A DNA stretch of 25,943 nucleotides. Origin: CALJIC01 sp039805565 (GTDB taxonomy: Bacteria > Chloroflexota > Chloroflexia > Chloroflexales > Roseiflexaceae). Shown piece after piece: positions 1 to 7,497 of the stretch (position 1 is its first letter; every line of letters starts with the position of its first letter). The DNA lies in assembly GCA_039805565.1 (NCBI GenBank), contig JBDLTZ010000306.1, positions 1-25,943 of the forward strand. The letters are read 5' to 3'. The notes beneath the pieces were generated by a model that searched no databases, was not told the origin of the DNA, and saw only the letters and a list, made by a program, of their open reading frames with translations. The position numbers and the translations under genes are program-made.

Positions 1-143
1 TGAATGTGATAGCATCCATGCTGAACACCTCGCTGTCCTGATTGTGTGGTTGGCGCCCCAATCATAGCAGCGCGGTGTTCTCCTGTTATTCTCCTCTAGT
101 CCGACTTTGCATTAGCCCTGAAGTTGAGGGAAGTGCGGAGCAT

Positions 144-172
144 TTGCGTAAACGGCGCGCCGCGTGTATACT
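144..172 (+). promoter_or_regulatory. Putative sigma-70 promoter for rpsU
   Basis: A -35 element TTGCGT (144-149) and a -10 element TATACT (167-172) are separated by 17 bp. Transcription would start near 179 and give a leader of about 125 nt before rpsU. Bases 1-143 and 180-290 hold no gene or structure that I can recognise. Confidence 0.5.
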
Positions 173-304
173 GTTTTCTCGCAGTGCAGACGACGCGCTG
201 TTTTATTCTGCGCGGGAGGGGGGTGATACAGGTGACCCTCAAGTTCTGGGGGCGACCACGCGCTGCGCGTGATGGACGCACTCGGGAGTGAGGAATACCG
301 AGCT

Positions 305-499
305 ATGAAAGTAGATCGACGCGACGGCGAGACCGTCGAGCAGCTGCTCCGGCGCTTCAACAAGGTTGTCGTAGCCGAGCGGATCACCAAGACCTACCGC
401 GAGAAGATGCACTTCGTCTCGAAGAGCGAGCAGCGGAAGGAGAAGCGGCGCCGGGCCGAGCGCAACCGCCGCAAGAAGGCGATGCAGCAGGGGCACTAG
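305..499 (+). CDS. rpsU: 30S ribosomal protein S21
   Basis: This encodes a 64-residue, strongly basic protein of the small ribosomal subunit. S21 sits near the 3' end of 16S rRNA and helps translation initiation. The N-terminal stretch, with ETVEQLLRRFNK at about residues 8-19, is the S21 family signature, and the C-terminal half is an Arg/Lys-rich helix (about 37-61). The ATG at 305 is chosen because the family normally begins a few residues before this motif. An in-frame ATG at 269 would add 12 residues unlike the family. A GTGAGG-type Shine-Dalgarno lies about 12 nt upstream of 305. A hairpin terminator follows at 526-555, so the gene is probably monocistronic. Confidence 0.93.
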   Translation: MKVDRRDGETVEQLLRRFNKVVVAERITKTYREKMHFVSKSEQRKEKRRRAERNRRKKAMQQGH

Positions 500-525
500 C
501 TTCCCTCCACCGCACATTGTTAGAG

Positions 526-555
526 AAGGGCGCCAGGCACGATGCCGGCGCCTTT
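526..555 (+). terminator. Probable intrinsic terminator after rpsU
   Basis: The arms AAGGGCGCC and GGCGCCTTT pair (one G-U). Inside them GGCA and TGCC pair around a CGA loop. The hairpin starts 27 nt after the rpsU stop codon. The T-run is short (TTT), so termination may be incomplete. Confidence 0.65.
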
Positions 556-637
556 CCGATCTAGAAGCGCAATCGAGGCGCCGCCCCGCTCGTGTAGAAT
601 ACAGCTGCGGCGCAGAAAGATTTCAGCGGGATAGCGT

Positions 638-1726
638 ATGTTTGACAAGCTCGCCAGTGTCGAGTCGCGCTACGAGGAGCTCCTTGAGCTCATGGCGCAG
701 CCGGATGTCGCCACAGACCACAACCGCTTGCAGCAGGTCGCGCGGGAGCAGCGCGAGCTCGAGGAGATCGTGAGTGCGTACCGGGAGCACCGCTCGAAGC
801 AGCGGCAGCTGGAGGAGGCGCAGGCGCTGCTCGGCGAGGCTGGTGACCCGGAGATGCGCGCCCTGGCGGAGGAAGAGGTCGGCGCGCTGCGGGAGCAGCT
901 GGAGGAGCTCGGGGAGCGGATCAAGATCCTGCTGCTGCCGCGCGACCCGAACGACAGCAAGAACGTGATCTTCGAGCTTCGGCAGGGCGAGGGCGGGGAC
1001 GAGTCGGCGCTGTTCGCGGCCGACCTGTTCCGCATGTACTCGCGCTACGCCGAGCGCCGGCGATGGAAGATCGAGGTGGTTAACCTCAGCGACAACGGCA
1101 TCGGCGGCTATAAGGAAATCACCTTCGAGATCCAGGGCGAGGGCGCATACAGCCGCCTGAAGTACGAGGGCGGGGTGCACCGGGTGCAGCGCGTGCCGGC
1201 CACCGAGGCGCGCGGCCGGATCCACACCTCGACGGCCACCGTGGCCGTGCTGCCTGAGGTCGAGGAGACCGAGGTTGACATCAGCCCGGGCGACTACCGC
1301 GTGGATGTGTACCGCTCCGGCGGCCACGGCGGGCAGGGCGTGAACACCACCGACTCGGCTGTGCGCATCACCTACAAGGGCGGCACCTCCGAGGAAATCG
1401 TGGTGACCTGCCAGGACAGCCGCTCACAGATTAAGAACAAAGCCTCGGCGCTTGCGGTGCTCCGGGCGCGGCTGTACGCGCGCGAGGAGGAGAAGCGGCG
1501 TAAGGAGCTGGGTGAGTCCCGGCTGGCGCAGGTGGGCACCGGCGAGCGTGCCGAGAAAATCCGCACCTACAACTTCCCGCAGGACCGAGTGACCGACCAC
1601 CGCATCGGGCAGAGCTTCTCGAACCTGCCAGGGATGCTGGAGGGGGACCTGGACCGGATCATCGACGCGCTGGTGGTCTTCGACAACGCCGAGCGGCTGG
1701 AGGCGGTGGGCCTGAGCAGCTCATAA
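638..1726 (+). CDS. prfA: Peptide chain release factor 1
   Basis: RF1 recognises UAA and UAG stop codons and triggers peptidyl-tRNA hydrolysis on the ribosome. The 362-residue length is normal. The stop-codon-reading tripeptide is Pro-Ala-Thr at residues 187-189, which marks RF1 rather than RF2 (Ser-Pro-Phe). The catalytic Gly-Gly-Gln is at 231-233, followed by the conserved VNTTDSAVRIT. The residue before the GGQ is His and the one after is Gly, a variant of the commoner AGGQH context. The N-terminal 110 residues are predicted coiled coil, as in the family. TAGAAT at 595-600 is a possible -10 box with no convincing -35. The GGQ methyltransferase gene prmC, which often follows prfA, is absent; an adenosine deaminase gene starts 12 bp downstream. 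Confidence 0.97.
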   Translation: MFDKLASVESRYEELLELMAQPDVATDHNRLQQVAREQRELEEIVSAYREHRSKQRQLEEAQALLGEAGDPEMRALAEEEVGALREQLEELGERIKILLLPRDPNDSKNVIFELRQGEGGDESALFAADLFRMYSRYAERRRWKIEVVNLSDNGIGGYKEITFEIQGEGAYSRLKYEGGVHRVQRVPATEARGRIHTSTATVAVLPEVEETEVDISPGDYRVDVYRSGGHGGQGVNTTDSAVRITYKGGTSEEIVVTCQDSRSQIKNKASALAVLRARLYAREEEKRRKELGESRLAQVGTGERAEKIRTYNFPQDRVTDHRIGQSFSNLPGMLEGDLDRIIDALVVFDNAERLEAVGLSSS

Positions 1727-1738
1727 AGGCACGCCCCT

Positions 1739-2794
1739 GTGAACATGCGCGCGTCGCTCCGCTCTGCGCTCGACACGTTCATCACCCGCATGCCCAAGGT
1801 GGAGCTCCACCTCCACCTGGAGGGCAGCATTACGCCGCGGACGCTGCTCGAGCTCGCGCAGCGCAACAGCGTAGAGATCCCCGCGCGCGACGAGGCGGGT
1901 GTCGCGCAGCTCTTCGACTACCGCAGCTTCCACGAGTTTCTCACGGTCTTCATGGCGCTGGCACAAGCTCTGGTCCACCGCGGCGACTTCGCGCAGGTGG
2001 CCTACGAGCTCGGTGGGCACCTCGCGCGGCAGAACGTGCGCTACGCCGAGGTGATGCTCTCGCCGGTGCAGTACGCCCGCCGGGGCATCGACCTTGACGA
2101 GGTGGTGCAGGGAGCCGCGGCGGGGTTCATGCGGGCCCGAGAGGAGTATGGTCTTCGTACCGGTCTGGCGTTCGACTTCGGCCGGCAGTTCGGCGTAGAG
2201 CTGGCCTGGGAGGTGCTGGAGGCGGCTGTGCGGAACATGCCCCATGGCGTGGTCGCGTGGTCGATCGGTGGCGATGAGACTCAGCAGCCGCCAGAGCCGT
2301 TCGCGGAGGTCTACGCCGCGGCGCGCCAGGCAGGGCTGCGGGTGATGGCGCACGCGGGCGAGGTGATGGGGCCGCCGAGCGTGTGGGGCGCCGTAGACGC
2401 CCTTGGGGCCGAGCGCATCGGGCACGGCATACGCAGCGTGGAGGACAAGGTGCTGGTGGCGCACCTGCGCGCGCGGCGCGTGATGCTGGACGTATGCCCC
2501 ACCAGCAACGTGCGGACGGGCGCGGCCCCGAGTCTTGCGGCGCACCCCCTGCGCCGGCTGTACGATCAGGGGGTGCGCGTGTCGATCAACACCGACGACC
2601 CGGTCTTCTTCGGTACGACTCTGTGCGACGAGCTGCGGCTTGCGGCGGAAGCGTTCGGCTTTGGCGCGGGTGAGCTCGCGGCCATCACCCTAGACAGCCT
2701 GGAGGCGAGCTTTCTGCCGGACGTGGAGAAGCAGGCGCTGCTGCGGGAGTTCGAGGGCGAGATCGTCAGCCTCCGCGACCAGTACGACGTCTAG
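1739..2794 (+). CDS. add: Adenosine deaminase family protein
   Basis: This zinc-dependent aminohydrolase is expected to convert adenosine or deoxyadenosine to inosine or deoxyinosine in purine salvage. Metal and catalytic residues of the family are all visible: H24 and H26 in HLHLEG, H205 and E208 in AHAGE, H229 in IGHGI, and the D286-D287 pair in NTDDP. The 351-residue length is normal. Translation probably starts at GTG 1739, 12 bp after prfA, with AAAGG about 9 nt upstream; an in-frame ATG at 1745 is an alternative. Co-transcription with prfA is likely from the spacing. Related deaminases in this superfamily act on aminodeoxyfutalosine or adenine, so the substrate is inferred from overall similarity only. 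Confidence 0.88.
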   Translation: MNMRASLRSALDTFITRMPKVELHLHLEGSITPRTLLELAQRNSVEIPARDEAGVAQLFDYRSFHEFLTVFMALAQALVHRGDFAQVAYELGGHLARQNVRYAEVMLSPVQYARRGIDLDEVVQGAAAGFMRAREEYGLRTGLAFDFGRQFGVELAWEVLEAAVRNMPHGVVAWSIGGDETQQPPEPFAEVYAAARQAGLRVMAHAGEVMGPPSVWGAVDALGAERIGHGIRSVEDKVLVAHLRARRVMLDVCPTSNVRTGAAPSLAAHPLRRLYDQGVRVSINTDDPVFFGTTLCDELRLAAEAFGFGAGELAAITLDSLEASFLPDVEKQALLREFEGEIVSLRDQYDV

Positions 2795-2974
2795 AGTCGA
2801 AGGCTGAGGGCAAAGACTCCCACACGCCCCGAAGTCGTGCAGTACACACCAGCACGCGTGACCCTTTGCTTCACGCTGTAGAGCGCGGGTCGCTTCGTCA
2901 CATGTGGCATAGAGGGGAGTGTTCTGGACCGCTCCGCAAGCTCTTCAGCAGCACGGCAGAGACTAAGAGCGCAC

Positions 2975-3475
2975 TCAGATCTCAGTCCCCGGCTCGTAGA
3001 GGCGCACTTGTTCCGCCTCGTTCACATCCTGGAGGAGCTGTGTGACTGTGTAGTACAGTACTGGGTGCATCAGATCGGGCGCGAGCTCGGCAAGTGGCTT
3101 GAGCACAAAGGCGCGCTGCGGGAGGCGCGGATGCGGCAGAGTGAGCTCGAGAGTCTCCATCTGGAACGTGCCGAACAGCAGCAGGTCGAGGTCGATCGGG
3201 CGGGGCCCATACTCCACGCCGACGCGGCGGCCCATAGCGCGCTCGATCTGCTGGAGGCTCCGCAGCAGGTCCATCGGCTTCATACTGGTTGTGCCCTGAA
3301 CCACCGCATTGATGAAAGCGTCGTCGTGAACGTAGCCAAGGGGTGCGGCCACGTATAGATTAGAGACGCGCTCGACGGCGATCACCTCCTGGAGGTGCCG
3401 GACGGCCTCGCTGAGCTTCGCGACGCGGTCGCCAAGGTTGCTGCCGAGGCCAATGTAGACACGCTGTGGTCTCAT
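2975..3475 (-). CDS. folK: 2-amino-4-hydroxy-6-hydroxymethyldihydropteridine pyrophosphokinase (HPPK)
   Basis: HPPK transfers pyrophosphate from ATP to 6-hydroxymethyl-7,8-dihydropterin, the step before dihydropteroate synthase in folate synthesis. The 166-residue protein shows GSNLGDR (11-17), the signature GPRPIDLDL (90-98) with Mg-binding D95 and D97, and PHPR (114-117). The size matches a single-domain HPPK, without fusion to FolB or FolP, and neither partner gene is in the window. The ATG at 3475 has GAGG about 9-10 nt upstream. It is transcribed divergently from the Nudix gene. The 180 bp between add and folK (2795-2974), where the two converge, contain only a weak 6-bp hairpin (2856-2876). 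Confidence 0.95.
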   Translation of the reverse strand: MRPQRVYIGLGSNLGDRVAKLSEAVRHLQEVIAVERVSNLYVAAPLGYVHDDAFINAVVQGTTSMKPMDLLRSLQQIERAMGRRVGVEYGPRPIDLDLLLFGTFQMETLELTLPHPRLPQRAFVLKPLAELAPDLMHPVLYYTVTQLLQDVNEAEQVRLYEPGTEI

Positions 3476-3526
3476 GGCTGCTCGCCTCTTGTGCGACGAT
3501 GTTCGTGCGTGCCGGGTGATAGTTCG

Positions 3527-3535
3527 ATTATAGCA
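3527..3535 (-). promoter_or_regulatory. Putative extended -10 promoter for folK
   Basis: On the minus strand the sequence reads TGCTATAAT, an extended -10 (TGn plus consensus TATAAT). No good -35 is visible, as expected for extended -10 promoters. Transcription would start about 45 nt upstream of the folK ATG. The element lies only 15-23 bp before the Nudix start codon. Confidence 0.5.
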
Positions 3536-3549
3536 TTGGGGAGAGCGGA

Positions 3550-4086
3550 ATGGAAGATCCCCAAGTGCACAGGGCGCGCTTCTGCTCGCGCTGTGCGGCC
3601 GCGCTGGAACTGCGTGAGGTAGGAGGGCGGCCGCGGCCTACCTGCCCGTCGTGCGGGTTCGTGGTGTACCTGGACCCCAAAGTAGCGTGCGCGGCGCTGG
3701 TGGAGCGGGGCGGGCGGGTGCTGCTGGTGCGGCGGCGCAACGAGCCGGGGCGCGGGCTCTGGTGCCTGCCGTGCGGGTTCGCAGATGCTGATGAGCCGCC
3801 CGAGGAGGCGACGCGGCGCGAGGCGCGCGAGGAGACCGGCCTGACGGTGGAGGTGGGGGAGCTGCTGGGCGCGTACCACTACACCGACGACCCGCGCGGT
3901 GCGGGGATCCTGCTGGTGTATGGGGCGCAGTGTGACGCGGGCGATCCGCAGGCAGGAGACGATGCGGACGACGTGGGATTCTTCGCGCCCGAGGCGCTGC
4001 CGCCGATCTCGCACCACACGCACCGGCGTGCGCTGGCGACGTGGGCCGACAAACTCAGCCTCGGAGGGCGTGGAGAGCGCAGATGA
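3550..4086 (+). CDS. Nudix hydrolase with N-terminal zinc ribbon
   Basis: A 178-residue protein with a zinc ribbon (C12-x2-C15 and C32-x2-C35) followed by a Nudix domain. The Nudix box is complete at residues 76-98: G76, E82, R90-E91, E94-E95 and G97 fit GX5EX7REUXEEXGU. Such enzymes hydrolyse nucleoside-diphosphate-linked compounds using Mg2+ or Mn2+ held by the box glutamates. The zinc-ribbon-plus-Nudix layout resembles NADH pyrophosphatases and ADP-ribose or ADP-glucose hydrolases, but the SQPWPFPQS motif of NudC is absent, so I cannot name the substrate. The ATG at 3550 has a purine-rich GGGGAGAG upstream. The stop codon overlaps the next start (ATGA), implying translational coupling. Confidence 0.9.
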   Translation: MEDPQVHRARFCSRCAAALELREVGGRPRPTCPSCGFVVYLDPKVACAALVERGGRVLLVRRRNEPGRGLWCLPCGFADADEPPEEATRREAREETGLTVEVGELLGAYHYTDDPRGAGILLVYGAQCDAGDPQAGDDADDVGFFAPEALPPISHHTHRRALATWADKLSLGGRGERR

Positions 4087-4298
4087 GCGAACACGACACC
4101 AGCGAGCGGGCGCAACGCATCATCGACCGGACGCGTCAGCTGATCCTGATGCGCGAGACCGGGCCGAAGAGCCGGGCCTGGCACGCAGCGCGGGTGCGGA
4201 TGATCTGGCGGCTGCACGACGAGCTGCGGCGGGCGAGCCAGCCGGCAGCTGCGGGTGTGGAGGACGCAGCGCGACGTGATGAGATGTCCGATCCTTGA
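4083..4298 (+). CDS. Small hypothetical protein coupled to the Nudix gene
   Basis: A 71-residue, charged, Arg-rich and probably helical protein beginning MSEHDTSERAQRIIDRTRQ. No signal peptide, membrane segment or cysteine motif is visible, and I do not recognise the family. Its ATG overlaps the Nudix stop codon by the ATGA arrangement, which argues that it is really translated, and its codon use matches the neighbours. The last codons run into the -35 box of the pyr promoter (4295-4300). It could be a partner or regulator of the Nudix hydrolase; that is a guess from position only. Confidence 0.6.
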   Translation: MSEHDTSERAQRIIDRTRQLILMRETGPKSRAWHAARVRMIWRLHDELRRASQPAAAGVEDAARRDEMSDP

Positions 4299-4323
4299 CA
4301 CTCCGCCGGTGGCGTGCTAGCAT
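4295..4323 (+). promoter_or_regulatory. Promoter of the pyr operon
   Basis: A consensus -35 TTGACA (4295-4300) is followed 17 bp later by TAGCAT (4318-4323). Transcription would begin near 4330, a few bases before the PyrR-binding hairpin, so the leader starts almost directly with the regulatory element. The -35 overlaps the stop codon of the preceding small gene. Confidence 0.75.
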
Positions 4324-4337
4324 ACGGCGACCTTTAA

Positions 4338-4357
4338 TTCAGCCCTGTGAGGCTGAA
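4338..4357 (+). promoter_or_regulatory. PyrR-binding loop in the pyr leader RNA
   Basis: A perfect 7-bp stem (TTCAGCC with GGCTGAA) encloses the loop CTGTGA. Bases 4344-4354 read CCTGTGAGGCT, matching the conserved PyrR-binding RNA core CCNGNGAGGYU known from Bacillus pyr leaders. The 3' arm ends at 4357 and the Shine-Dalgarno of the leader ORF (AAGGAG, 4358-4363) begins at the next base, so a bound PyrR should cover or restrict it. Confidence 0.88.
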
Positions 4358-4369
4358 AAGGAGCAACCG

Positions 4370-4486
4370 ATGCAACCTGAACGCCGCGGCGCGTGGCGCG
4401 CTGCACCTCCTTCTTACGCAAACCCCACCTGCCGAAGCGGCGGGCGAGGGGTTTTTTATTATGCCGCGCGAGGTCCACGCCCATGA
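4370..4486 (+). CDS. Putative pyr leader peptide
   Basis: A 38-codon ORF starts at ATG 4370, 6 nt after a consensus Shine-Dalgarno AAGGAG (4358-4363) that is stronger than that of pyrR itself. It reads straight through the terminator hairpin (4421-4457) and ends with TGA at 4484-4486, overlapping the pyrR ATG as ATGA. The peptide is rich in Arg, Pro, Gly and Ala and has no obvious function, which suggests that the act of translation matters rather than the product. Ribosomes on this ORF would disrupt the terminator and feed directly into pyrR. CTCCTT at 4407-4412 could pair with the Shine-Dalgarno. Confidence 0.6.
   Translation: MQPERRGAWRAAPPSYANPTCRSGGRGVFYYAARGPRP
4421..4457 (+). terminator. 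Intrinsic attenuator terminator of the pyr leader
   Basis: AACCCC (4421-4426) pairs with GGGGTT (4448-4453). Above a small internal loop, CCTGCCG pairs with CGGCGGG around an AAG loop. The hairpin runs into six T residues (4452-4457). It lies between the PyrR loop and pyrR, as expected for transcription attenuation. I found no convincing antiterminator pairing with its 5' arm. Confidence 0.88.
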
Positions 4487-5019
4487 TCGAGAAACAGATC
4501 CTTTCGACCGACGACATCCGGCGTGCTGTGACGCGTATCGCGCACGAGGTAGCCGAGCGCAACGAGGGCGTGGGCGACGTGGTGCTGGTGGGCGTCCGGC
4601 GGCGCGGTGTGCCGCTGGCGCAGCGCATCGCGTCTACGCTGGCGAATATCGAGGGCGCGCGCGTGCCAGTGGGTGTGCTCGACATCACGCTGTACCGTGA
4701 CGACCTAGGGCTGCGCGGACCGGCGCCAGTGGTCCACTCGACGAGCATCCCGGTGGATATCACCGGTCACACGGTGGTGCTGGTGGACGATGTGCTGTAC
4801 ACCGGGCGCACGGTGCGGGCGGCGCTAGACGCGCTGGCGGACCTCGGGCGCCCGGCGCGGATCCAGCTGGCCGTGCTGATCGACCGCGGCCACCGCGAGC
4901 TGCCCATCCGCGCCGACTTCGTGGGCAAGAACGTGCCGACCTCGGCCGACGAGCGCATCGAGACGCGGCTCCACGAGGTGGACGGAGGCGAGGACGGGGT
5001 GTTCATCGTGCGGGAATGA
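4483..5019 (+). CDS. pyrR: Bifunctional pyr operon regulator / uracil phosphoribosyltransferase PyrR
   Basis: PyrR senses UMP/UTP and binds pyr leader RNA to lower expression; many homologues also have uracil phosphoribosyltransferase activity. The 178-residue length is typical. The PRPP-binding loop VVLVDDVLYTGRT covers about residues 98-110, with D102 and D103. The C-terminal region, including DRGHRELPIRADFVGKNVPTS, matches the family closely. The start at ATG 4483 is chosen because the conserved N-terminus begins here and because it overlaps the leader-peptide stop. Only a weak GAGG precedes it, so expression may depend on coupling. It is the first gene of pyrR-pyrB-pyrC-pyrK, and its RNA target sits 126 nt upstream. 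Confidence 0.96.
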   Translation: MIEKQILSTDDIRRAVTRIAHEVAERNEGVGDVVLVGVRRRGVPLAQRIASTLANIEGARVPVGVLDITLYRDDLGLRGPAPVVHSTSIPVDITGHTVVLVDDVLYTGRTVRAALDALADLGRPARIQLAVLIDRGHRELPIRADFVGKNVPTSADERIETRLHEVDGGEDGVFIVRE

Positions 5020-5037
5020 GTGTGAACTGAGATATCA

Positions 5038-5997
5038 ATGGCAACAACAGTGACTGCGACACAGGCGTCGCCCAACCGACGAAAGCACGTGCTCGACCTG
5101 GACGACTTCAGCCGCGACGAGATCGCCGACGTGCTGGAGACCACCGCGAGCATGAAAGAGGTGCTGGGCCGGACGATCAAGCAGGTGCCAGTGCTGCGGG
5201 GCCGAACCGTGGTCAATATGTTCTTCGAGGACAGCACGCGCACGCGCATCTCCTTCGAGCTGGCGGCCAAGGCGCTCTCTGCCAACGTGGTGAACTTCAC
5301 CGCCAAAGGGAGCAGCGTGGAGAAGGGCGAGTCGCTGATCGACACCGTGCGGACGCTGCAGGCGCTCGGGGCCGATATGATCGTGGTGCGGCACAGTGAG
5401 TCGGGCGCGCCGCACCTGATCACGCAGCACTTCCGCGGCTCGGTGCTGAACGCCGGCGACGGGCGGCACGCGCACCCGACGCAGGCGCTGCTGGACCTGT
5501 TCACGGTACAGGAGAAGCTCGGGCGGATCGAGGGGCTGAAGGTCGTGATCGTCGGCGATATCCTGCACAGCCGGGTGGCGCGCTCGAACCTGTGGGGCTT
5601 CACGCGGATGGGAGCGCAGGTGACGCTGGTGGCGCCGCAGACGCTGCTGGGGCCGGCGGCGCTGTGGCAGGCCACCTGGCCGGCGCTGACGATCACGAGC
5701 GACCTGGACGCTGCGATGGTCAGCGCGGACGTGGTGATGACGCTACGGCTGCAGAAGGAGCGCATGGAGGGTGGTCTGCTTCCATCGCTGCGCGAGTACA
5801 GCCGACTGTTCGGCATCACCGCCGAGCGCGTGAAGCTTGCGGCGCCGCACTGCGTCGTGATGCACCCCGGCCCGATGAACGAGGGGGTCGAGATCATGCC
5901 GGACGTGGTGGTGTCGGCGCAGTCGGCGATCGAGGAGCAGGTGACGAACGGCGTGGCGGTGCGGATGGCGCTGCTGTACCGGCTCGCGGGGGAGTGA
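5038..5997 (+). CDS. pyrB: Aspartate carbamoyltransferase catalytic subunit
   Basis: PyrB condenses carbamoyl phosphate and aspartate to N-carbamoylaspartate, the first committed step of pyrimidine synthesis. The 319-residue chain carries the carbamoyl-phosphate motif Ser-Thr-Arg-Thr at 66-69 within FFEDSTRTR, the HPTQALLDLFT segment, and the C-terminal HPGPMNEGVEI. No regulatory subunit gene (pyrI) is present, as is usual where pyrB is controlled by PyrR. It starts 18 bp after pyrR, and pyrC begins 3 bp after its stop. That tight pairing fits known ATCase-dihydroorotase complexes in Aquifex-type systems, though assembly here is inferred. Confidence 0.97.
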   Translation: MATTVTATQASPNRRKHVLDLDDFSRDEIADVLETTASMKEVLGRTIKQVPVLRGRTVVNMFFEDSTRTRISFELAAKALSANVVNFTAKGSSVEKGESLIDTVRTLQALGADMIVVRHSESGAPHLITQHFRGSVLNAGDGRHAHPTQALLDLFTVQEKLGRIEGLKVVIVGDILHSRVARSNLWGFTRMGAQVTLVAPQTLLGPAALWQATWPALTITSDLDAAMVSADVVMTLRLQKERMEGGLLPSLREYSRLFGITAERVKLAAPHCVVMHPGPMNEGVEIMPDVVVSAQSAIEEQVTNGVAVRMALLYRLAGE

Positions 5998-6000
5998 GCG

Positions 6001-7497
6001 ATGCGCTATCTGATCAAGAACGGGAGCATCATCGACCCGGCCCAGCGCGTGGCGACGATCGGCAATGTGCTGGTCGAGGATGGGCTGGTGGTGCGAGTGG
6101 TAGATCACGCCGAGCTGTCGATGGACCCGGAGCCGCTGCCAGAGGGCACCGAGGTCATCAACGCGCGCGGCTCGGTGATCGCGCCCGGGTTCATCGACCT
6201 GCACTGCCACCTGCGTGAGCCCGGTGAGGAGCACCGGGAGACGATCGTGAGCGGGACGCAGGCGGCGGCGCGCGGCGGCTTCACCACAGTGTGCGCGATG
6301 CCGAACACGCGGCCGGCGATGGATAGCGCGGGGGCGGTGCGGCTGGTGCGCGAGCTCGCGGGGCGCCACGGCGCCGTGCGAGTGGAGCCGGTTGGGGCGA
6401 TCACGGCGGGACGCGAGGGGAAGACGCTGGCGGAGATGGCCGAGCTGGTCGAGTCCGGCTGCGTGGGGTTCAGCGACGAGGGGCGGCCAGTGAGCGACGC
6501 GGCGGTGATGCGCAGCGCACTGGCCTACGCGGCGATGCTGGACGTGCCAGTGATGAGCCACTGCGAAGACCTGCGGCTGACGAAGGGCTGGGCGATGCAC
6601 GAGGGGGCGGTGAGCCTGCGCCTGGGGCTCCCCGGCTTCCCATCGGCCGCGGAGGAGGTGCAGGTGGCGCGCGACATCGCGCTGGCCGAGATGACCGGCG
6701 CGCACCTGCATATCTGCCACGTCAGCACGGCCGGGAGTGTGGCGCTGATCCGGGCGGCGCGCGAGCGCGGCGTGCGGGTGACTGCCGAGGTAACGCCGCA
6801 CCACCTGACGCTGACCGACCGCTGGGTGCTCGGGTCGCTGGGTGGAGCCGACCCGGCCCCGGCGGAGCCACCGGTGCGACGTGGCGGGCGCGACCGGGCG
6901 CGGCGCAGGCACGAGGCGGGGCTGGGGCTTCCTAGCTGGCTCAACCCCGCGAAGCTGCCGCCGTACGATAGCCGCACACGTGTGAGCCCGCCGCTCCGGA
7001 CCGAGGAGGATGTCGAGGCGCTGATCGAGGGTCTGCGCGATGGGACGATCGACGCGATCGCGACGGACCACTCGCCGCTTGGGGCGGTGGACACCGAGCG
7101 CGAGTACCGCCTGGCCGAGCCAGGGATCTCGGGGCTGGAGACAGCGCTGGGGCTGGCGCTGACGCTGGTGCACCGCGGTAAGCTCGACCTGGTGGATCTG
7201 GTGGCGAAGCTGACCGAGGGGCCGGCGACGGTGCTCGGGCGGGCCCCTGCGACCCTGCGGCCCGGCTCTCCCGCCGACATCGTGGTGTTCGACCCCGAGC
7301 ACCCCTGGACGGTGGACGCGACCAAATTTGCCTCGAGGGGGCGTAACACGCCGCTGGAGGGCCAGCAGCTGCGCGGCCAGGTGATGCTGACGATGGTGGG
7401 CGGGGCGATCGCCTTCCGGCGCGGCAACTTCGGTGTGGGGACCGGGGCTCTGCAGCAGGCCAGCCGGTTGGAGGGGATCCTGGGGGGCGAGTCTTGA
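6001..7497 (+). CDS. pyrC: Dihydroorotase, long form with an internal insertion
   Basis: This enzyme cyclises N-carbamoylaspartate to dihydroorotate. The type I metal ligands are all present: H68 and H70 in HCHLREPG, D159 in FSDEG, H187 in SHCED, H240 in HICHVST and D356 in ATDH. The substrate-binding R72 and the PNTRP segment are also there. Two things are odd. First, about 44 residues rich in Arg, Pro and Gly (278-321) interrupt the usual link between TPHHL and the VxPPLR segment, making the protein 498 residues against about 430. Second, the DHAPH motif reads DHSPL, so Leu (360) replaces a normally conserved His. The 3' end overlaps a heptad-like repeat that supplies the stop codon. pyrK follows after 26 bp. 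Confidence 0.93.
   Translation: MRYLIKNGSIIDPAQRVATIGNVLVEDGLVVRVVDHAELSMDPEPLPEGTEVINARGSVIAPGFIDLHCHLREPGEEHRETIVSGTQAAARGGFTTVCAMPNTRPAMDSAGAVRLVRELAGRHGAVRVEPVGAITAGREGKTLAEMAELVESGCVGFSDEGRPVSDAAVMRSALAYAAMLDVPVMSHCEDLRLTKGWAMHEGAVSLRLGLPGFPSAAEEVQVARDIALAEMTGAHLHICHVSTAGSVALIRAARERGVRVTAEVTPHHLTLTDRWVLGSLGGADPAPAEPPVRRGGRDRARRRHEAGLGLPSWLNPAKLPPYDSRTRVSPPLRTEEDVEALIEGLRDGTIDAIATDHSPLGAVDTEREYRLAEPGISGLETALGLALTLVHRGKLDLVDLVAKLTEGPATVLGRAPATLRPGSPADIVVFDPEHPWTVDATKFASRGRNTPLEGQQLRGQVMLTMVGGAIAFRRGNFGVGTGALQQASRLEGILGGES

Noticed and set aside
1739..2794. Aminodeoxyfutalosine deaminase instead of adenosine deaminase
   Set aside because: The motifs are shared by both, and no menaquinone (mqn) gene is nearby; the general family name is safer.
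2795..2974. Terminator or small RNA between add and folK
   Set aside because: Only a 6-bp hairpin (2856-2876) without a T-run is visible.
4338..4457. Classical PyrR antiterminator in the pyr leader
   Set aside because: I found no upstream stretch with long complementarity to the terminator 5' arm; only the short AAGGAG/CTCCTT pairing was seen, so I do not annotate one.
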